Part shown: in pieces, positions 25,869 to 33,025 of the stretch
Numbering within the stretch: the stretch's first letter is position 1
Layout of the letters: every line of letters starts with the position of its first letter
From: Burkholderia paludis
GTDB lineage: Bacteria; Pseudomonadota; Gammaproteobacteria; Burkholderiales; Burkholderiaceae
Assembly: GCF_000732615.1 (NCBI RefSeq)
Contig: NZ_JPGL01000044.1
Coordinates: 22,594 to 86,593, forward strand
Direction of reading: 5' to 3'
Length of the DNA stretch: 64,000 bases
The notes under the pieces: generated by a model
Told to the model about the DNA's origin: nothing
The model's input: only the letters and a program-made list of their open reading frames with translations
Database searches by the model: none
Made by a program: the position numbers and the translations under genes

Positions 25869-25975
25869 TTTCCTTCCTTGGCCGCATGCGTTTCATTGCC
25901 CCCGGCGATGCACATGTTCCATGCGCGGACAGGTTTCTGAAAGTACCTGCCGCGGCTTAATGTTTCGGTGGCGGT

Positions 25976-26197
25976 ATGCAATTTCGAAAGCGCGTCAGTT
26001 ATGTCGATGCAACCCGCTGGTTCGTCGACGGCGATCACGAGCGGGTGGAGAGCCGGCAGGGCGGACAGGCGGTCGCCACGCCGGAGGGCTGGCGCATGGT
26101 GAAGCCCGGCGACTGGATCTTGCGTGACGAGTGCGGCAATTGCTGGCCGATGGACGACATGCTCTTCGCGAGCCTCTATGAACCCGTTGCCGAGTGA
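25976..26197 (+). CDS. Small phage-type protein of unknown function
   Basis: 73 residues. The pattern RKRVSYVDATRWF near the start, then GDWILRDECGNCWPM and FASLYEPV at the end, resembles small proteins common in phages that end in GDWI...P..F...YEPV. A Cys pair (DECGNC) is present. It may be a prophage leftover or a domesticated gene; no other phage gene is nearby. Confidence 0.6.
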   Translation: MQFRKRVSYVDATRWFVDGDHERVESRQGGQAVATPEGWRMVKPGDWILRDECGNCWPMDDMLFASLYEPVAE

Positions 26198-26211
26198 GCG
26201 GGACAATGCGC

Positions 26212-26232
26212 CGGCATCGCAACCCGATGCCG
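26212..26232. terminator. Hairpin between convergent genes
   Basis: 8-bp stem CGGCATCG / CGATGCCG with a 5-base loop, placed 15 bases after the small plus-strand gene and 28 bases after the end of the GNAT gene on the other strand. It probably terminates one or both. Confidence 0.45.
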
Positions 26233-26259
26233 CACGCCTTCGATAACCGGCCGGCCCGC

Positions 26260-26799
26260 CTACCGGCTCGCGCGCGATAACAGCAGCGAATCGGTGTCGT
26301 TGAACCGGATCGGCGCCGGTTCGCCATACCCGGCCTTCCGCGCCACGCGGATCGACGCCACATTCGCGGGCGCGATCAGGCACACGCTGCGCTCGAACCG
26401 CCGCTGCCCGTCGAGCCACGCGAGCGCGGCGGCGAGCGCCTCGCTCGCATAGCCCTTGCCGTGCGCCCACGTCGCGAGCGCCCATCCAGCCTCCGGCACG
26501 CCGCGAATCGACGGCTCGATGAGCCGGTGGAAATCGGCGAACCCGATATCGCCGACGTAGCGGCCCGACGCCTTCTCGCGAATCGCCCAATACCCGTACC
26601 CGAGCAGCGGCCAGAGCCCGCGATACGCGAGCATGCGCATCCACGAATCGCGCGGCGCGGACGGCTTGCCGTTGAAGATGTGCGCGACGACGTCGGGCTC
26701 GGTCCACATCGTGGCGAGCGCGTCGAAGTCGCCGAGCGGATGGCCTTCGAGGATGAGGCGCGGCGTGTCGAGCACGGGGGGAGACGAGACGGGCGGCAT
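26260..26799 (-). CDS. GNAT family acetyltransferase (RimJ/RimL type)
   Basis: 179 residues. The N-terminus LDTPRLILEGH is typical of the RimJ/RimL-like GNAT group; the acetyl-CoA motif region is GWALATWAHGKGYASEAL (about 100-118), with SIRVARKAGYGE as the late conserved helix. It transfers an acetyl group from acetyl-CoA to an amine, perhaps a protein N-terminus or a drug; the substrate is unknown. The start at 26799 is chosen because it begins with the conserved domain; an upstream ATG adds 12 residues. Confidence 0.85.
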   Translation of the reverse strand: MPPVSSPPVLDTPRLILEGHPLGDFDALATMWTEPDVVAHIFNGKPSAPRDSWMRMLAYRGLWPLLGYGYWAIREKASGRYVGDIGFADFHRLIEPSIRGVPEAGWALATWAHGKGYASEALAAALAWLDGQRRFERSVCLIAPANVASIRVARKAGYGEPAPIRFNDTDSLLLSRASR

Positions 26800-26865
26800 C
26801 GCGGATTCCGGAGGGGCGGCGCGAAATGATAGCAAAGCCGCCGGCCGTGCGGCCGCGCGCGCGGC

Positions 26866-27087
26866 CTACTTGCGGCTTTTCAGGAAGGTTCGTCCCGCAG
26901 GCGTGATCGACGCGCCGGAGCGGCCGTGCGCGGAATGGCTGACGAAGCCCGCGTTGACGAGTTCCCGTGCGATCGACCAGCCGAGCGCCGGTGCGTCGCG
27001 GCCGTAGCGGACGTCGGCGAGGCGCTCGAGCGCCCAGATCGCGGAGGCCGACAGGTTGGGGGCGTTTGACGTGAAGGTGTCGCTCAT
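26866..27087 (-). CDS. Hypothetical 73-residue protein, winged-helix-like
   Basis: A small basic protein with ASAIWALERLADVR, ELVNAGFVSHSA and SITPAGRTFLKSRK. The last part looks like the wing and final strand of a MarR/PadR-type winged helix (ITPAGR is a frequent signature), but it is too short for a full domain. It may bind DNA or be a toxin-antitoxin-like regulator. ATG 27087 is preferred; 27126 would add 13 residues. Confidence 0.55.
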   Translation of the reverse strand: MSDTFTSNAPNLSASAIWALERLADVRYGRDAPALGWSIARELVNAGFVSHSAHGRSGASITPAGRTFLKSRK

Positions 27088-27152
27088 CGCTTCCTCGTGG
27101 AGTGGGGATACGGGTGGACGGTGCAAGGCCGTGGCGTCGCGCGGCGCGCGAA

Positions 27153-27416
27153 TCAGCGGGCCTGCAGCAGGGGGAGCAGCGCCTGCAGCGCCGCCTCTTC
27201 ATCGGGCCCGGTGGCCAGCACTTGCGCGGACGTGCCGCCGTGTACCTGCAGCGACGCGATCGCGGCGCTGTCCTTCGCGTTTCCGTCGTGCCCGTTCGCG
27301 ATCAGCCGGATGTCGCTTTCGAAGCGGCGTGCCGCGTCGACGGCCGCCTCGCGTGCGGCGCTGCCACGGTTGCGGTTCCACGCGGGGCCGAGCTGAATGT
27401 ACACAACGGTTGCCAC
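27153..27416 (-). CDS. HPr-like protein lacking the phosphorylatable His
   Basis: 87 residues with a GTG start at 27416. From AARRFESDIRLIANG through ASLQVHGGTSAQVLA to DEEAALQALLPLL it follows the HPr fold of the phosphotransferase system. The canonical active-site loop GLHARPA is replaced by GPAWNRNRG and no His is present there; a Ser remains near the regulatory Ser46 position (NAKDSAAI). It therefore cannot act as a normal phosphocarrier. It is probably a regulatory or degenerate paralogue. The start codon is GTG because no ATG precedes the first strand in frame near the domain. Confidence 0.65.
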   Translation of the reverse strand: MATVVYIQLGPAWNRNRGSAAREAAVDAARRFESDIRLIANGHDGNAKDSAAIASLQVHGGTSAQVLATGPDEEAALQALLPLLQAR

Positions 27417-27825
27417 GATGGGAGAAAGCCTCCGGACAGGTGGTCGGGGCCGGGGCGCGGCGCCGGGCGGCCAGGGCCCCGGGCGGGCGCGAAACGCGGC
27501 TTCGCGACGCGGGTTGGGTACAGCGGGAGACCGGGCTCCGGCGCTTCGCAGCGGAATCGCGCCGCGCCGGCCCGGCGTGTGCAAGGCGCCATCCGGTGCG
27601 AACACGCCGGCATCCTCATTGAAGCTGCCTTCATGTTCGCTGAACGTTGCAGGTTCTGCGATTATAATGCATCGTCCAGAATATGTGTATTGCATTATAA
27701 TGTCGTGTGCGCCGATATCCGCCTGCCGCCGTGGCGGCGGGCTTGTCCGGGCCGCACGGGCCCGCGCGCAGCCTGCTCGCCGGGCATGATTGACCGACCT
27801 GAACTTCTCCCGAATGGACGCTGCA
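27417..27825. other. Divergent intergenic region with AT-rich inverted repeat
   Basis: 409 bases between the HPr-like gene (minus) and the PhnA-like gene (plus). The only evident structure is the inverted repeat at 27661-27701, described separately. Flanking GC-rich frames show no homology. Confidence 0.4.
27661..27701. promoter_or_regulatory. 11-bp inverted repeat with two TATAAT boxes
   Basis: ATTATAATGCA (27661-27671) and TGCATTATAAT (27691-27701) are perfect inverted copies separated by 19 bases. Each arm carries a consensus -10 box TATAAT, one on each strand. It may be a divergent promoter pair for the HPr-like and PhnA-like genes and the operator of a dimeric repressor. -35 boxes are weak. 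Confidence 0.45.
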
Positions 27826-28170
27826 ATGAACGCTGCCCCCGCCTGCCCGCAATGCGCGATGGAAAACACTTACCCGGACGGCACGCTGACCGTCTGCGCG
27901 GACTGCGGCCATGAGTGGTCGGCCGGCGCCGGCGCCGAAGCGGGCGACGAGCCGGCGGGCGACGTCGTCAAGGACGCGAACGGCAATGTGCTGTCGGACG
28001 GCGATTCGGTCGTGCTGATCAAGGATCTGCGCGTGAAGGGTTCGTCGATCACGCTGAAGATGGGCACCAAGGTCAAGAGCATCCGGCTCGTCGGCGGCGA
28101 TCACGAGGTCGATTGCAAGACCGACATGGGCGGGTTCATGCTGAAGGCCTGCTACCTGAAGAAAGTCTGA
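27826..28170 (+). CDS. PhnA/YjdM family zinc-ribbon protein
   Basis: 114 residues. The N-terminal zinc ribbon CPQCAMENTY ... CADCGHEW (four Cys) is followed by the PhnA domain with DSVVLIKDLRVKGSSITLK, GTKVKSIRLV and the C-terminal MLKACYLKKV. Despite the historical name the family is not required for phosphonate use and its role is unknown. ATG 27826 is chosen by comparison with YjdM; two in-frame starts lie 12 and 36 bases upstream. Confidence 0.88.
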   Translation: MNAAPACPQCAMENTYPDGTLTVCADCGHEWSAGAGAEAGDEPAGDVVKDANGNVLSDGDSVVLIKDLRVKGSSITLKMGTKVKSIRLVGGDHEVDCKTDMGGFMLKACYLKKV

Positions 28171-28208
28171 GCGCGCGCCTGGCGCCGCCCGCCATCGCCT
28201 GCCCGCGC

Positions 28209-29045
28209 ATGATCGACGATCGAACTTCCTACGACGCGTTCGTCCGGTTCCTGGCGACGCCCCTGAACGACGGCCGGCCTTTCGTGCTGGAGACGCAGCA
28301 CGCCGTCTCGCTGCACTTCGATCATTTCGGCACGCAGAGTTACATGTCGCTCAGGGACCCGGTCAGGCTCGAGCTCGGCTATACGCGCGTGATGATGGGC
28401 TTCCTGCTGCTGCAGCCGGCGCCTGCGCATATCTGCATGCTCGGGCTGGGCGGCGGCTCGCTCGCGAAGTATTGCCACCGGCACCTGCCCGGCGCGGCGA
28501 TCGACGCGGTCGAGATCAATCCGGACGTGATCGCGCTGCGCGACGTGTTCAGGATTCCTGCCGATGATTCGCGTTTGACGGTGCTGTGCGCCGACGGCGC
28601 GGATCATGTGAGGCGGGCGGACGTCCGGGCGGACGTGATCCTGCACGATGCATTCGTCGCCGACGGCACGCCGGGCCGGTGCACGGGGGCGGCCTTCCTC
28701 GGCGCGTGCCACGAGCGCCTGAGCGAAACCGGCGTGCTGGCGATCAACTTCATGGACGACGATCCGGCGCTGCCGCACCATCTCGAACAGTTGCGCTCGG
28801 TGTTCGGTGCGTCCTGTGCGCTGGTGCCGTGCGGCGATGACAACAACTTCATCGCGTTCGCATGGAAGGGCGGCGGCAAGCTGCCGTCGCTGCGCATCCT
28901 GCTCGAGCGCGCGCTCGCGTGCGAACGGGCCGGCGAACTCAAGCTGGCGGCTACCGCGCGGCGCATGAAGGCCGGCGAGGGCATCGAGCCGCGGCGGCTG
29001 GTCTGGCGTGCGCAATCGCACGGGAGATGGGAGTTCGGCGCGTAA
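28209..29045 (+). CDS. Spermidine synthase-like methyltransferase-fold protein
   Basis: 278 residues. The nucleotide-binding fold of polyamine aminopropyltransferases: CMLGLGGGSLAKYCHRHL (about 77-94), then AVEINPDVIALRD and the Asp in VLCADGADHV, and VILHDAFVADGTPG. The N-terminal tetramerisation strand of true SpeE is short, and the aminopropyl-acceptor signature (GGGDG, DSTDP) is not intact, so it is more likely a fused-type SpeE-like protein of unknown substrate. It follows the PhnA-like gene after 38 bases and probably shares its transcript. Confidence 0.8.
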   Translation: MIDDRTSYDAFVRFLATPLNDGRPFVLETQHAVSLHFDHFGTQSYMSLRDPVRLELGYTRVMMGFLLLQPAPAHICMLGLGGGSLAKYCHRHLPGAAIDAVEINPDVIALRDVFRIPADDSRLTVLCADGADHVRRADVRADVILHDAFVADGTPGRCTGAAFLGACHERLSETGVLAINFMDDDPALPHHLEQLRSVFGASCALVPCGDDNNFIAFAWKGGGKLPSLRILLERALACERAGELKLAATARRMKAGEGIEPRRLVWRAQSHGRWEFGA

Positions 29046-29082
29046 GCGGCGCCGCGGGTGCGGCCCGGGCGGCCGCGCTTAC
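29042..29082. terminator. Hairpin spanning two convergent stop codons
   Basis: GTAAGCG and CGCTTAC at the edges, with a GC-rich inner stem, form a hairpin that includes the TAA of the SpeE-like gene on the plus strand and the TAA of the RHH gene on the minus strand. It probably ends both transcripts. Confidence 0.45.
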
Positions 29083-29264
29083 TTCACGCGCTTGCCGAGC
29101 GCGCTTCGGGTCTTGTACGTCACGCCGTGCCGGTCGAGATACTCGCGGATCAGTTGCCGCACGACTTGCGACGGCGTGAGATCCTGCTCCGCGCAGAGCA
29201 TCTCGAAGGCTTCCTTTTTCGCGGGGTCGATCAGGACGGTCAGGCGGGCGGTTTTCGTTTCCAT
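29079..29264 (-). CDS. Ribbon-helix-helix (CopG/Arc-like) protein
   Basis: 61 residues: METKTARLTVLIDPAKKEAF forms the beta-strand and first helix, and LTPSQVVRQLIREYLD the second helix of a ribbon-helix-helix DNA-binding fold. It may be a stand-alone repressor or an orphan antitoxin; no toxin gene is adjacent. An AT-rich stretch (29288-29306, TTAATCAAATTATAATCGA) just upstream carries a TATAAT-like -10 box and could be its autoregulated promoter. Confidence 0.75.
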   Translation of the reverse strand: METKTARLTVLIDPAKKEAFEMLCAEQDLTPSQVVRQLIREYLDRHGVTYKTRSALGKRVK

Positions 29265-29351
29265 TGCGGGGCGAGGCTGGTCGGTATGTTAATCAAATTA
29301 TAATCGATCCGCTTTCCGGGCCACAGCCGGAAACGTTGCGCGGGTGCGCGC

Positions 29352-30110
29352 TCAGCGCCTGCCGCGCAGCAACGCGAGCAGGTCGTCGGCCACCGGCACG
29401 ATCGCGAGCGTGACGAGCACCGCGGCGAGCGGCACGGTCGACACGTAGCCGGCATGCTTGAAGCCGATCGCGCCGGCCAGGCCGCCGACGAAGAACGACG
29501 CGAGCATCGTCGCGTGAATCCGCAGTTTCGAGCGGTTGGCGATGACCGCGAGCGCATCGACGTCGGCTGCCGACCGATTCCAGTAGAACAGCTTCCCGAG
29601 TTCGATGCCGAGATCGGTCACGATGCCGGTCATGTGCGTCGTGCGGATCTCCGCGCCCGACAGCTTCGTGATCGTCGCGTTCTGCAGCCCCATGATGAAG
29701 CAGAGCAGCGTGACCGTTACCGGCACGAAGAAGGTTTCCCACAGCGCGAGGTGGCTGCCGAGCAGCCCGAACAGCAGCAGCAGGGCGGCCTCGAGCAGCA
29801 GCGGCAGCATGAACTGGCTCTGCAGGCCGCGGCGGCGGCCCCAGTTGACGAGGATCGCCGAGCAGCTGGCGCCGATCAGGAACGAACCGAGCGAGCTGAT
29901 GCCGGCCAGCGCGAGCCGCACGTCGCCGAGCGCCGTCTGGTCGGCGATCGCCGAGACGATGCCGCTCATGTGCGACGTGTATTGCCTGACCGCGAGGAAG
30001 CCGCCGGCGTTGGCCGCGCCGGCGACGAACGCCAGCGAAAACCCGAGCTGGCGGTTCGCCGTCGCGCTGCGGTGTTTTCCCGTCAGGTTTCGAAAGTACT
30101 GCGCTGGCAT
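29352..30110 (-). CDS. DUF1275 (YoaK) family membrane protein
   Basis: 252 residues with six hydrophobic segments: AFVAGAANAGGFLAVRQYTS, LGSFLIGASCSAILV, LLLEAALLLLFGLLG, VTVTLLCFIMGLQNATITK and others. The conserved pattern GAANAGGFL...HMSG and GLQNA...R.THMTG defines YoaK/DUF1275. The transported substrate, if any, is unknown. The ATG at 30110 matches the family start; upstream Met codons at 30212-30215 would add 34-35 residues of low-complexity sequence. Confidence 0.88.
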   Translation of the reverse strand: MPAQYFRNLTGKHRSATANRQLGFSLAFVAGAANAGGFLAVRQYTSHMSGIVSAIADQTALGDVRLALAGISSLGSFLIGASCSAILVNWGRRRGLQSQFMLPLLLEAALLLLFGLLGSHLALWETFFVPVTVTLLCFIMGLQNATITKLSGAEIRTTHMTGIVTDLGIELGKLFYWNRSAADVDALAVIANRSKLRIHATMLASFFVGGLAGAIGFKHAGYVSTVPLAAVLVTLAIVPVADDLLALLRGRR

Positions 30111-30224
30111 AGGGGCTTCGCTCGATCGCCGCGAATCGCGGGCGCGGACAGGTCGACCGGCGCCGGACGACGGCGGATGCGCTGCCGCCGCCGGCTGCCG
30201 GGTCTCATGCATCATGTGATGGAC

Positions 30225-30243
30225 ATGATAATGACATTATCAT
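30225..30243. promoter_or_regulatory. 19-bp palindrome ATGATAATG-A-CATTATCAT
   Basis: Perfect 9-bp arms around a single base, in the divergent region between the DUF1275 gene and the plus-strand pair at 30358. It recalls Fur-type boxes (TGATAAT ... ATTATCA) but with a 3-base instead of a 1-base centre. A Fur-superfamily or other dimeric regulator is possible. Confidence 0.45.
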
Positions 30244-30357
30244 ACTCTGTCGGCCGGATGGGGCTTTCAGTACAATGCCTCCCGTGCCCTGCGGCGCCGG
30301 GTGCCGGCGGCTTCGCCGTCGCGCAGCCCGCGCGCGATCACTTCTGCCCACCGCGTC

Positions 30358-30708
30358 ATGACTCCACTCAAGTTCATCCTTCGCTACACGGCGATCCCGT
30401 TCACGGCCATCGTGGTCGTGGCGATCTGGGCGATCATCCCTTCGTCGAAAGAGATCGATGCGCGACAATATGCGGCGCTGTCTCGCGAGTACGCGGGTTT
30501 CCCGTTGCCGTTCCGGCGGGAAATCTCGGAAACGATGGAGCACGGCCGGATCAACGATCGGCGCTATCAGACGCTCGTGCGCGATTCGCTGGGCAACGGC
30601 GTCGCGCTGGACTGGCCGGCGTCGGGTGTCGGCGATCTCGCCGCCGAGCGGCAAAAACTGGCCGAACTGATTCAGGCCGATTCCGATCTTCAAGGTCATC
30701 ACCAATGA
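30358..30708 (+). CDS. Hypothetical protein with one N-terminal membrane segment
   Basis: 116 residues. One hydrophobic segment at residues 9-28 (YTAIPFTAIVVVAIWAII) anchors a polar C-terminal domain (FRREISETMEHGRINDRRYQ). No family is recognised. Its TGA overlaps the start of the next gene (ATGA), so the two are translationally coupled and probably function together at the inner membrane. Confidence 0.65.
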   Translation: MTPLKFILRYTAIPFTAIVVVAIWAIIPSSKEIDARQYAALSREYAGFPLPFRREISETMEHGRINDRRYQTLVRDSLGNGVALDWPASGVGDLAAERQKLAELIQADSDLQGHHQ

Positions 30709-30917
30709 AAACTCTGCTGGTTTCCGTGGCATTCGCGATGATCATCGCGAGCCTGATCTTCGCGCTGTATTTCATGAATCACGATCGCGGCAAGTCGAAG
30801 CGGATGGCGTGGTCGCTCGCCGCGCGCGTCGGGCTGTCGGTCACGCTGTTCCTGTCGTTGCTGATCGCGTACAAGCTGGGCTGGATCGAACCGACGGGGT
30901 TGCCGATCGGACGTTGA
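30705..30917 (+). CDS. Twin-transmembrane protein (DUF2909-like)
   Basis: 70 residues with two membrane segments (LLVSVAFAMIIASLIFALYF and LSVTLFLSLLIAYKLGW) joined by a basic loop. This fits the twin-transmembrane DUF2909 family, often found near terminal oxidase genes, though none is here. Overlaps the preceding gene by 4 bases and ends 9 bases before a strong terminator. Confidence 0.75.
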   Translation: MKTLLVSVAFAMIIASLIFALYFMNHDRGKSKRMAWSLAARVGLSVTLFLSLLIAYKLGWIEPTGLPIGR

Positions 30918-30925
30918 GCGGTGCA

Positions 30926-30951
30926 CGCCCCGTTGAGTGCGGGGCGTTCTT
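30926..30951 (+). terminator. Rho-independent terminator
   Basis: Perfect 7-bp stem CGCCCCG / CGGGGCG with loop TTGAGTG, followed by TTCTT, just after the twin-transmembrane gene. Confidence 0.75.
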
Positions 30952-30987
30952 GTCGATGCGAGTTTGATTGGATGATCGGTGTATTGT

Positions 30988-31028
30988 GATAAGAATACTT
31001 ATCCCGATACCACTGATGTGAATCAGTG
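30988..31028. promoter_or_regulatory. Two adjacent inverted repeats
   Basis: GATAAG-AATA-CTTATC (30988-31003) and CACTGAT-GTGA-ATCAGTG (31011-31028) lie side by side in the 270-base space between the terminator and the end of hipA. No gene starts nearby in an obvious way, so they may be operator fossils or weak hairpins at the hipA 3' side. Confidence 0.3.
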
Positions 31029-31189
31029 TCATCAGCGTCACGGCAACATCGTGTGCGAGGTCGAGGCGGATTGCTAGGGTCAACGGAAGCGGCCGGCGGC
31101 AGCGCCGTGAGGCCGACGACGCGCGTCGCCGCCTCGCGCTTCACGTCACGTCACGGCTACAGGCGCGCGGCGTGCAATCCGCGCCACGC

Positions 31190-32494
31190 TTACCCGCGCG
31201 CTTTCCGGAGCGCGCGGCTCATTTCCGCGATCGGCATTGCGGCAATCGAGTTCAGCAGGCGGGTTTCCCCGGCGTCGGGGCGGGCGACCGTGCGCACTTC
31301 GTCGAGCGTCTGCGCGACGCTGCGATCGAGCGGTTCGAGAAAGCGCACCAGTTCGTTGTCGGCGGCTTTCTCCTTGAGCCCGAGCGCGTGGCCGAACGCG
31401 ATCAGGGCGCCCGTGTCGATGTCGGAAAATCGCGTCGCCGCGCCGAGCGGCATCGTCAGTTCGCAGTGCGGCCAGTGATCGCCGCGATGATCGGGCCGGT
31501 GCGTGGGCGTGTGATAGACGACCGTACTGACGATGTCGTAGAACGGCGCGAGCCGGTAGCCGCGCGCGTCGACGAAGAACGACAGGTTTTTCAGGTGCGC
31601 ATCGGCATTGCCCACCAGTACGTTGAAAATGGTCCAGCGGAACACCGACAGGCGCGCCAGCGCGCGCGTGCTGGTCCGGCCGATCGCGCGGCCCAGCTCC
31701 TGCGCGTTCGCGCGCTGGTATTTGAAGCCGCGATCGTAGTTGAGCAACTGCATCGCATCGATCGTATGCAGACGCCCGGCAGGCTGCGCGGTGGTGTCGC
31801 GGTCGAAGCGGTCGATCACGTAGCACGCGGACGGCGCGCGCAGGAAATGCACGTCGGGAACGTCGAGCCCCATCCGCTTCGCGAGCTTCATGCAGAAGAA
31901 CTCGTTGATCGCCGAATGCGGGTAGCCGGCGGCGCGCATGTCCGGTTTCAGCAGATGCATCGACGGTTCGCTGCCCACCGGTTCGAACAGCGCGTAGTCG
32001 GGAGCGTTGCCGCGCAGGATCAGCAACAGCTTCTGCTGCGCGCCGGCCGCCGACATGCGCTTGGGGGCGGTTGCCGTCAGCGCCCGCTCGGGCATCGCCT
32101 GAATGCGGCGTTCGAGTTCGTCGAGCGGGAGCGGTTGCAGGCTGCCGGCCGCTTCCTGCTCGCCTTCGGCCAGCAGCGTGAGCGCGCCGGCCGATTCGCG
32201 CCCGAAGTACGCGAGCAGCCCCCACGCGTCGGCCGCATCGACCTTCGCCTCGCGCGCAAGCGACGTCCGCATGCCTTCTTCGGGCAGCAGGTTGTCGAAG
32301 AACCACTGGACCGGGCGCTCGGTCGAGTTGTCGGCGAAGGTGCCGGGGCGCAGCGGGAAGGCGGGCGACAGCGGATACGCGTATGACGACGCCAGCCATC
32401 CTGCGTCGTAGGTGAACGACCAGACGCCCTTGTCGTCGGTCAGCCGGCCCATGCGCAGCCCGTTCGCGGATGCGATCAGCGTTCTAGCCGCCAT
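31190..32494 (-). CDS. hipA: HipA-family Ser/Thr kinase toxin
   Basis: 434 residues. The N-terminal couple-HipA domain (residues 1-100) includes PVQWFFDNLLPEEGMR; the kinase core has the Gly-rich SAAGAQQKLLL, catalytic loop VGNADAHLKNLSF (about 305-317) and the metal-binding Asp in LAPFYDIVST (about 330). HipA kinases phosphorylate aminoacyl-tRNA synthetases and induce dormancy. The ATG at 32494 overlaps the 3' end of hipB by 11 bases, the usual coupled arrangement. Confidence 0.93.
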   Translation of the reverse strand: MAARTLIASANGLRMGRLTDDKGVWSFTYDAGWLASSYAYPLSPAFPLRPGTFADNSTERPVQWFFDNLLPEEGMRTSLAREAKVDAADAWGLLAYFGRESAGALTLLAEGEQEAAGSLQPLPLDELERRIQAMPERALTATAPKRMSAAGAQQKLLLILRGNAPDYALFEPVGSEPSMHLLKPDMRAAGYPHSAINEFFCMKLAKRMGLDVPDVHFLRAPSACYVIDRFDRDTTAQPAGRLHTIDAMQLLNYDRGFKYQRANAQELGRAIGRTSTRALARLSVFRWTIFNVLVGNADAHLKNLSFFVDARGYRLAPFYDIVSTVVYHTPTHRPDHRGDHWPHCELTMPLGAATRFSDIDTGALIAFGHALGLKEKAADNELVRFLEPLDRSVAQTLDEVRTVARPDAGETRLLNSIAAMPIAEMSRALRKARG

Positions 32495-32768
32495 GGCGGC
32501 TCCTGCGGCGTTGCGCGGCCTTGAGCGCGTTTTCCGCCGAAATCTCGATGGACGATTGCGCGAGCAGGCTGACGCCGAGTTCGCCGAGCAGCAGCAGCAC
32601 CTTGCCGATTTGCGCGGTCGGTTTCCCGGCTTCCACCTGGCTGATGAATTTCGGCGACAGCCCGGTGGCGTTCGCGAGTTCGTCCCGCGTGAACCCCTGC
32701 TGGAGCCGGGCCGCGCGGATAAGGTTGGCGAGCGCCTGGATCGTGCCCACGGGCAGGATCTCCTGCAT
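32484..32768 (-). CDS. hipB: HipB-family antitoxin and repressor
   Basis: 94 residues. A Cro/CI-type HTH (LANLIRAARLQQGFTRDELA, then NATGLSPKFISQVEAGKPTA) with a C-terminal tail that would bind HipA. GGAGG lies 6 bases before the ATG at 32768. HipB proteins repress their own operon; the region upstream holds a promoter with a palindrome on its -35 box, consistent with autoregulation. Confidence 0.92.
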   Translation of the reverse strand: MQEILPVGTIQALANLIRAARLQQGFTRDELANATGLSPKFISQVEAGKPTAQIGKVLLLLGELGVSLLAQSSIEISAENALKAAQRRRSRHGG

Positions 32769-32804
32769 GACGTCCTCCGGACTTCGTATCTGATCGGGAA
32801 CAGT

Positions 32805-32833
32805 ATTGCACAACTCGTCGGTACGGGCGTCAA
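32805..32833 (-). promoter_or_regulatory. hipBA promoter
   Basis: On the minus strand TTGACG (32828-32833) and TGCAAT (32805-32810) are spaced by exactly 17 bases, 37 bases upstream of the hipB start codon. The -35 box touches the 24-base palindrome, and the half-site GATCGGGAAC (32792-32801) lies just downstream of the -10 box. Confidence 0.55.
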
Positions 32834-32856
32834 TTCGTATCCGGACGGATACGAAT
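32833..32856. promoter_or_regulatory. Candidate HipB operator palindrome
   Basis: ATTCGTATCC and GGATACGAAT are perfect 10-bp inverted arms with a 4-base centre. The core TATCC...GGATA is the same as in the Escherichia coli HipB operator, where the arms are separated by 8 bases. The site overlaps the -35 box of the hipBA promoter. Confidence 0.6.
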
Positions 32857-32887
32857 GAGCTGGAGAGTCAGCGAAAAAGCCCGATTC

Positions 32888-32903
32888 GTTCCCGATCGGG
32901 AAC
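32888..32903. promoter_or_regulatory. Second palindrome GTTCCCGATCGGGAAC
   Basis: A perfect 16-bp palindrome between hipBA and the divergent DKNYY gene. Its right half GATCGGGAAC recurs at 32792-32801 next to a TTCGTATC copy, so two elements are repeated on both sides of the promoter. Confidence 0.5.
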
Positions 32904-33025
32904 CAGGTGCCGTGAAATTGCGATTCATCGCACGTTCGTTACCGCTCGGATACGTGACGGCATGGTTAGAATGACCGCCTCCCATCCGTTTCTCCTACGG
33001 CCCGTCGCCGGGCCGGCACGACCCC

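Noticed and set aside
30225..30243. Calling the palindrome a true Fur box
   Set aside because: The centre is three bases instead of one, so only a Fur-like palindrome is claimed.
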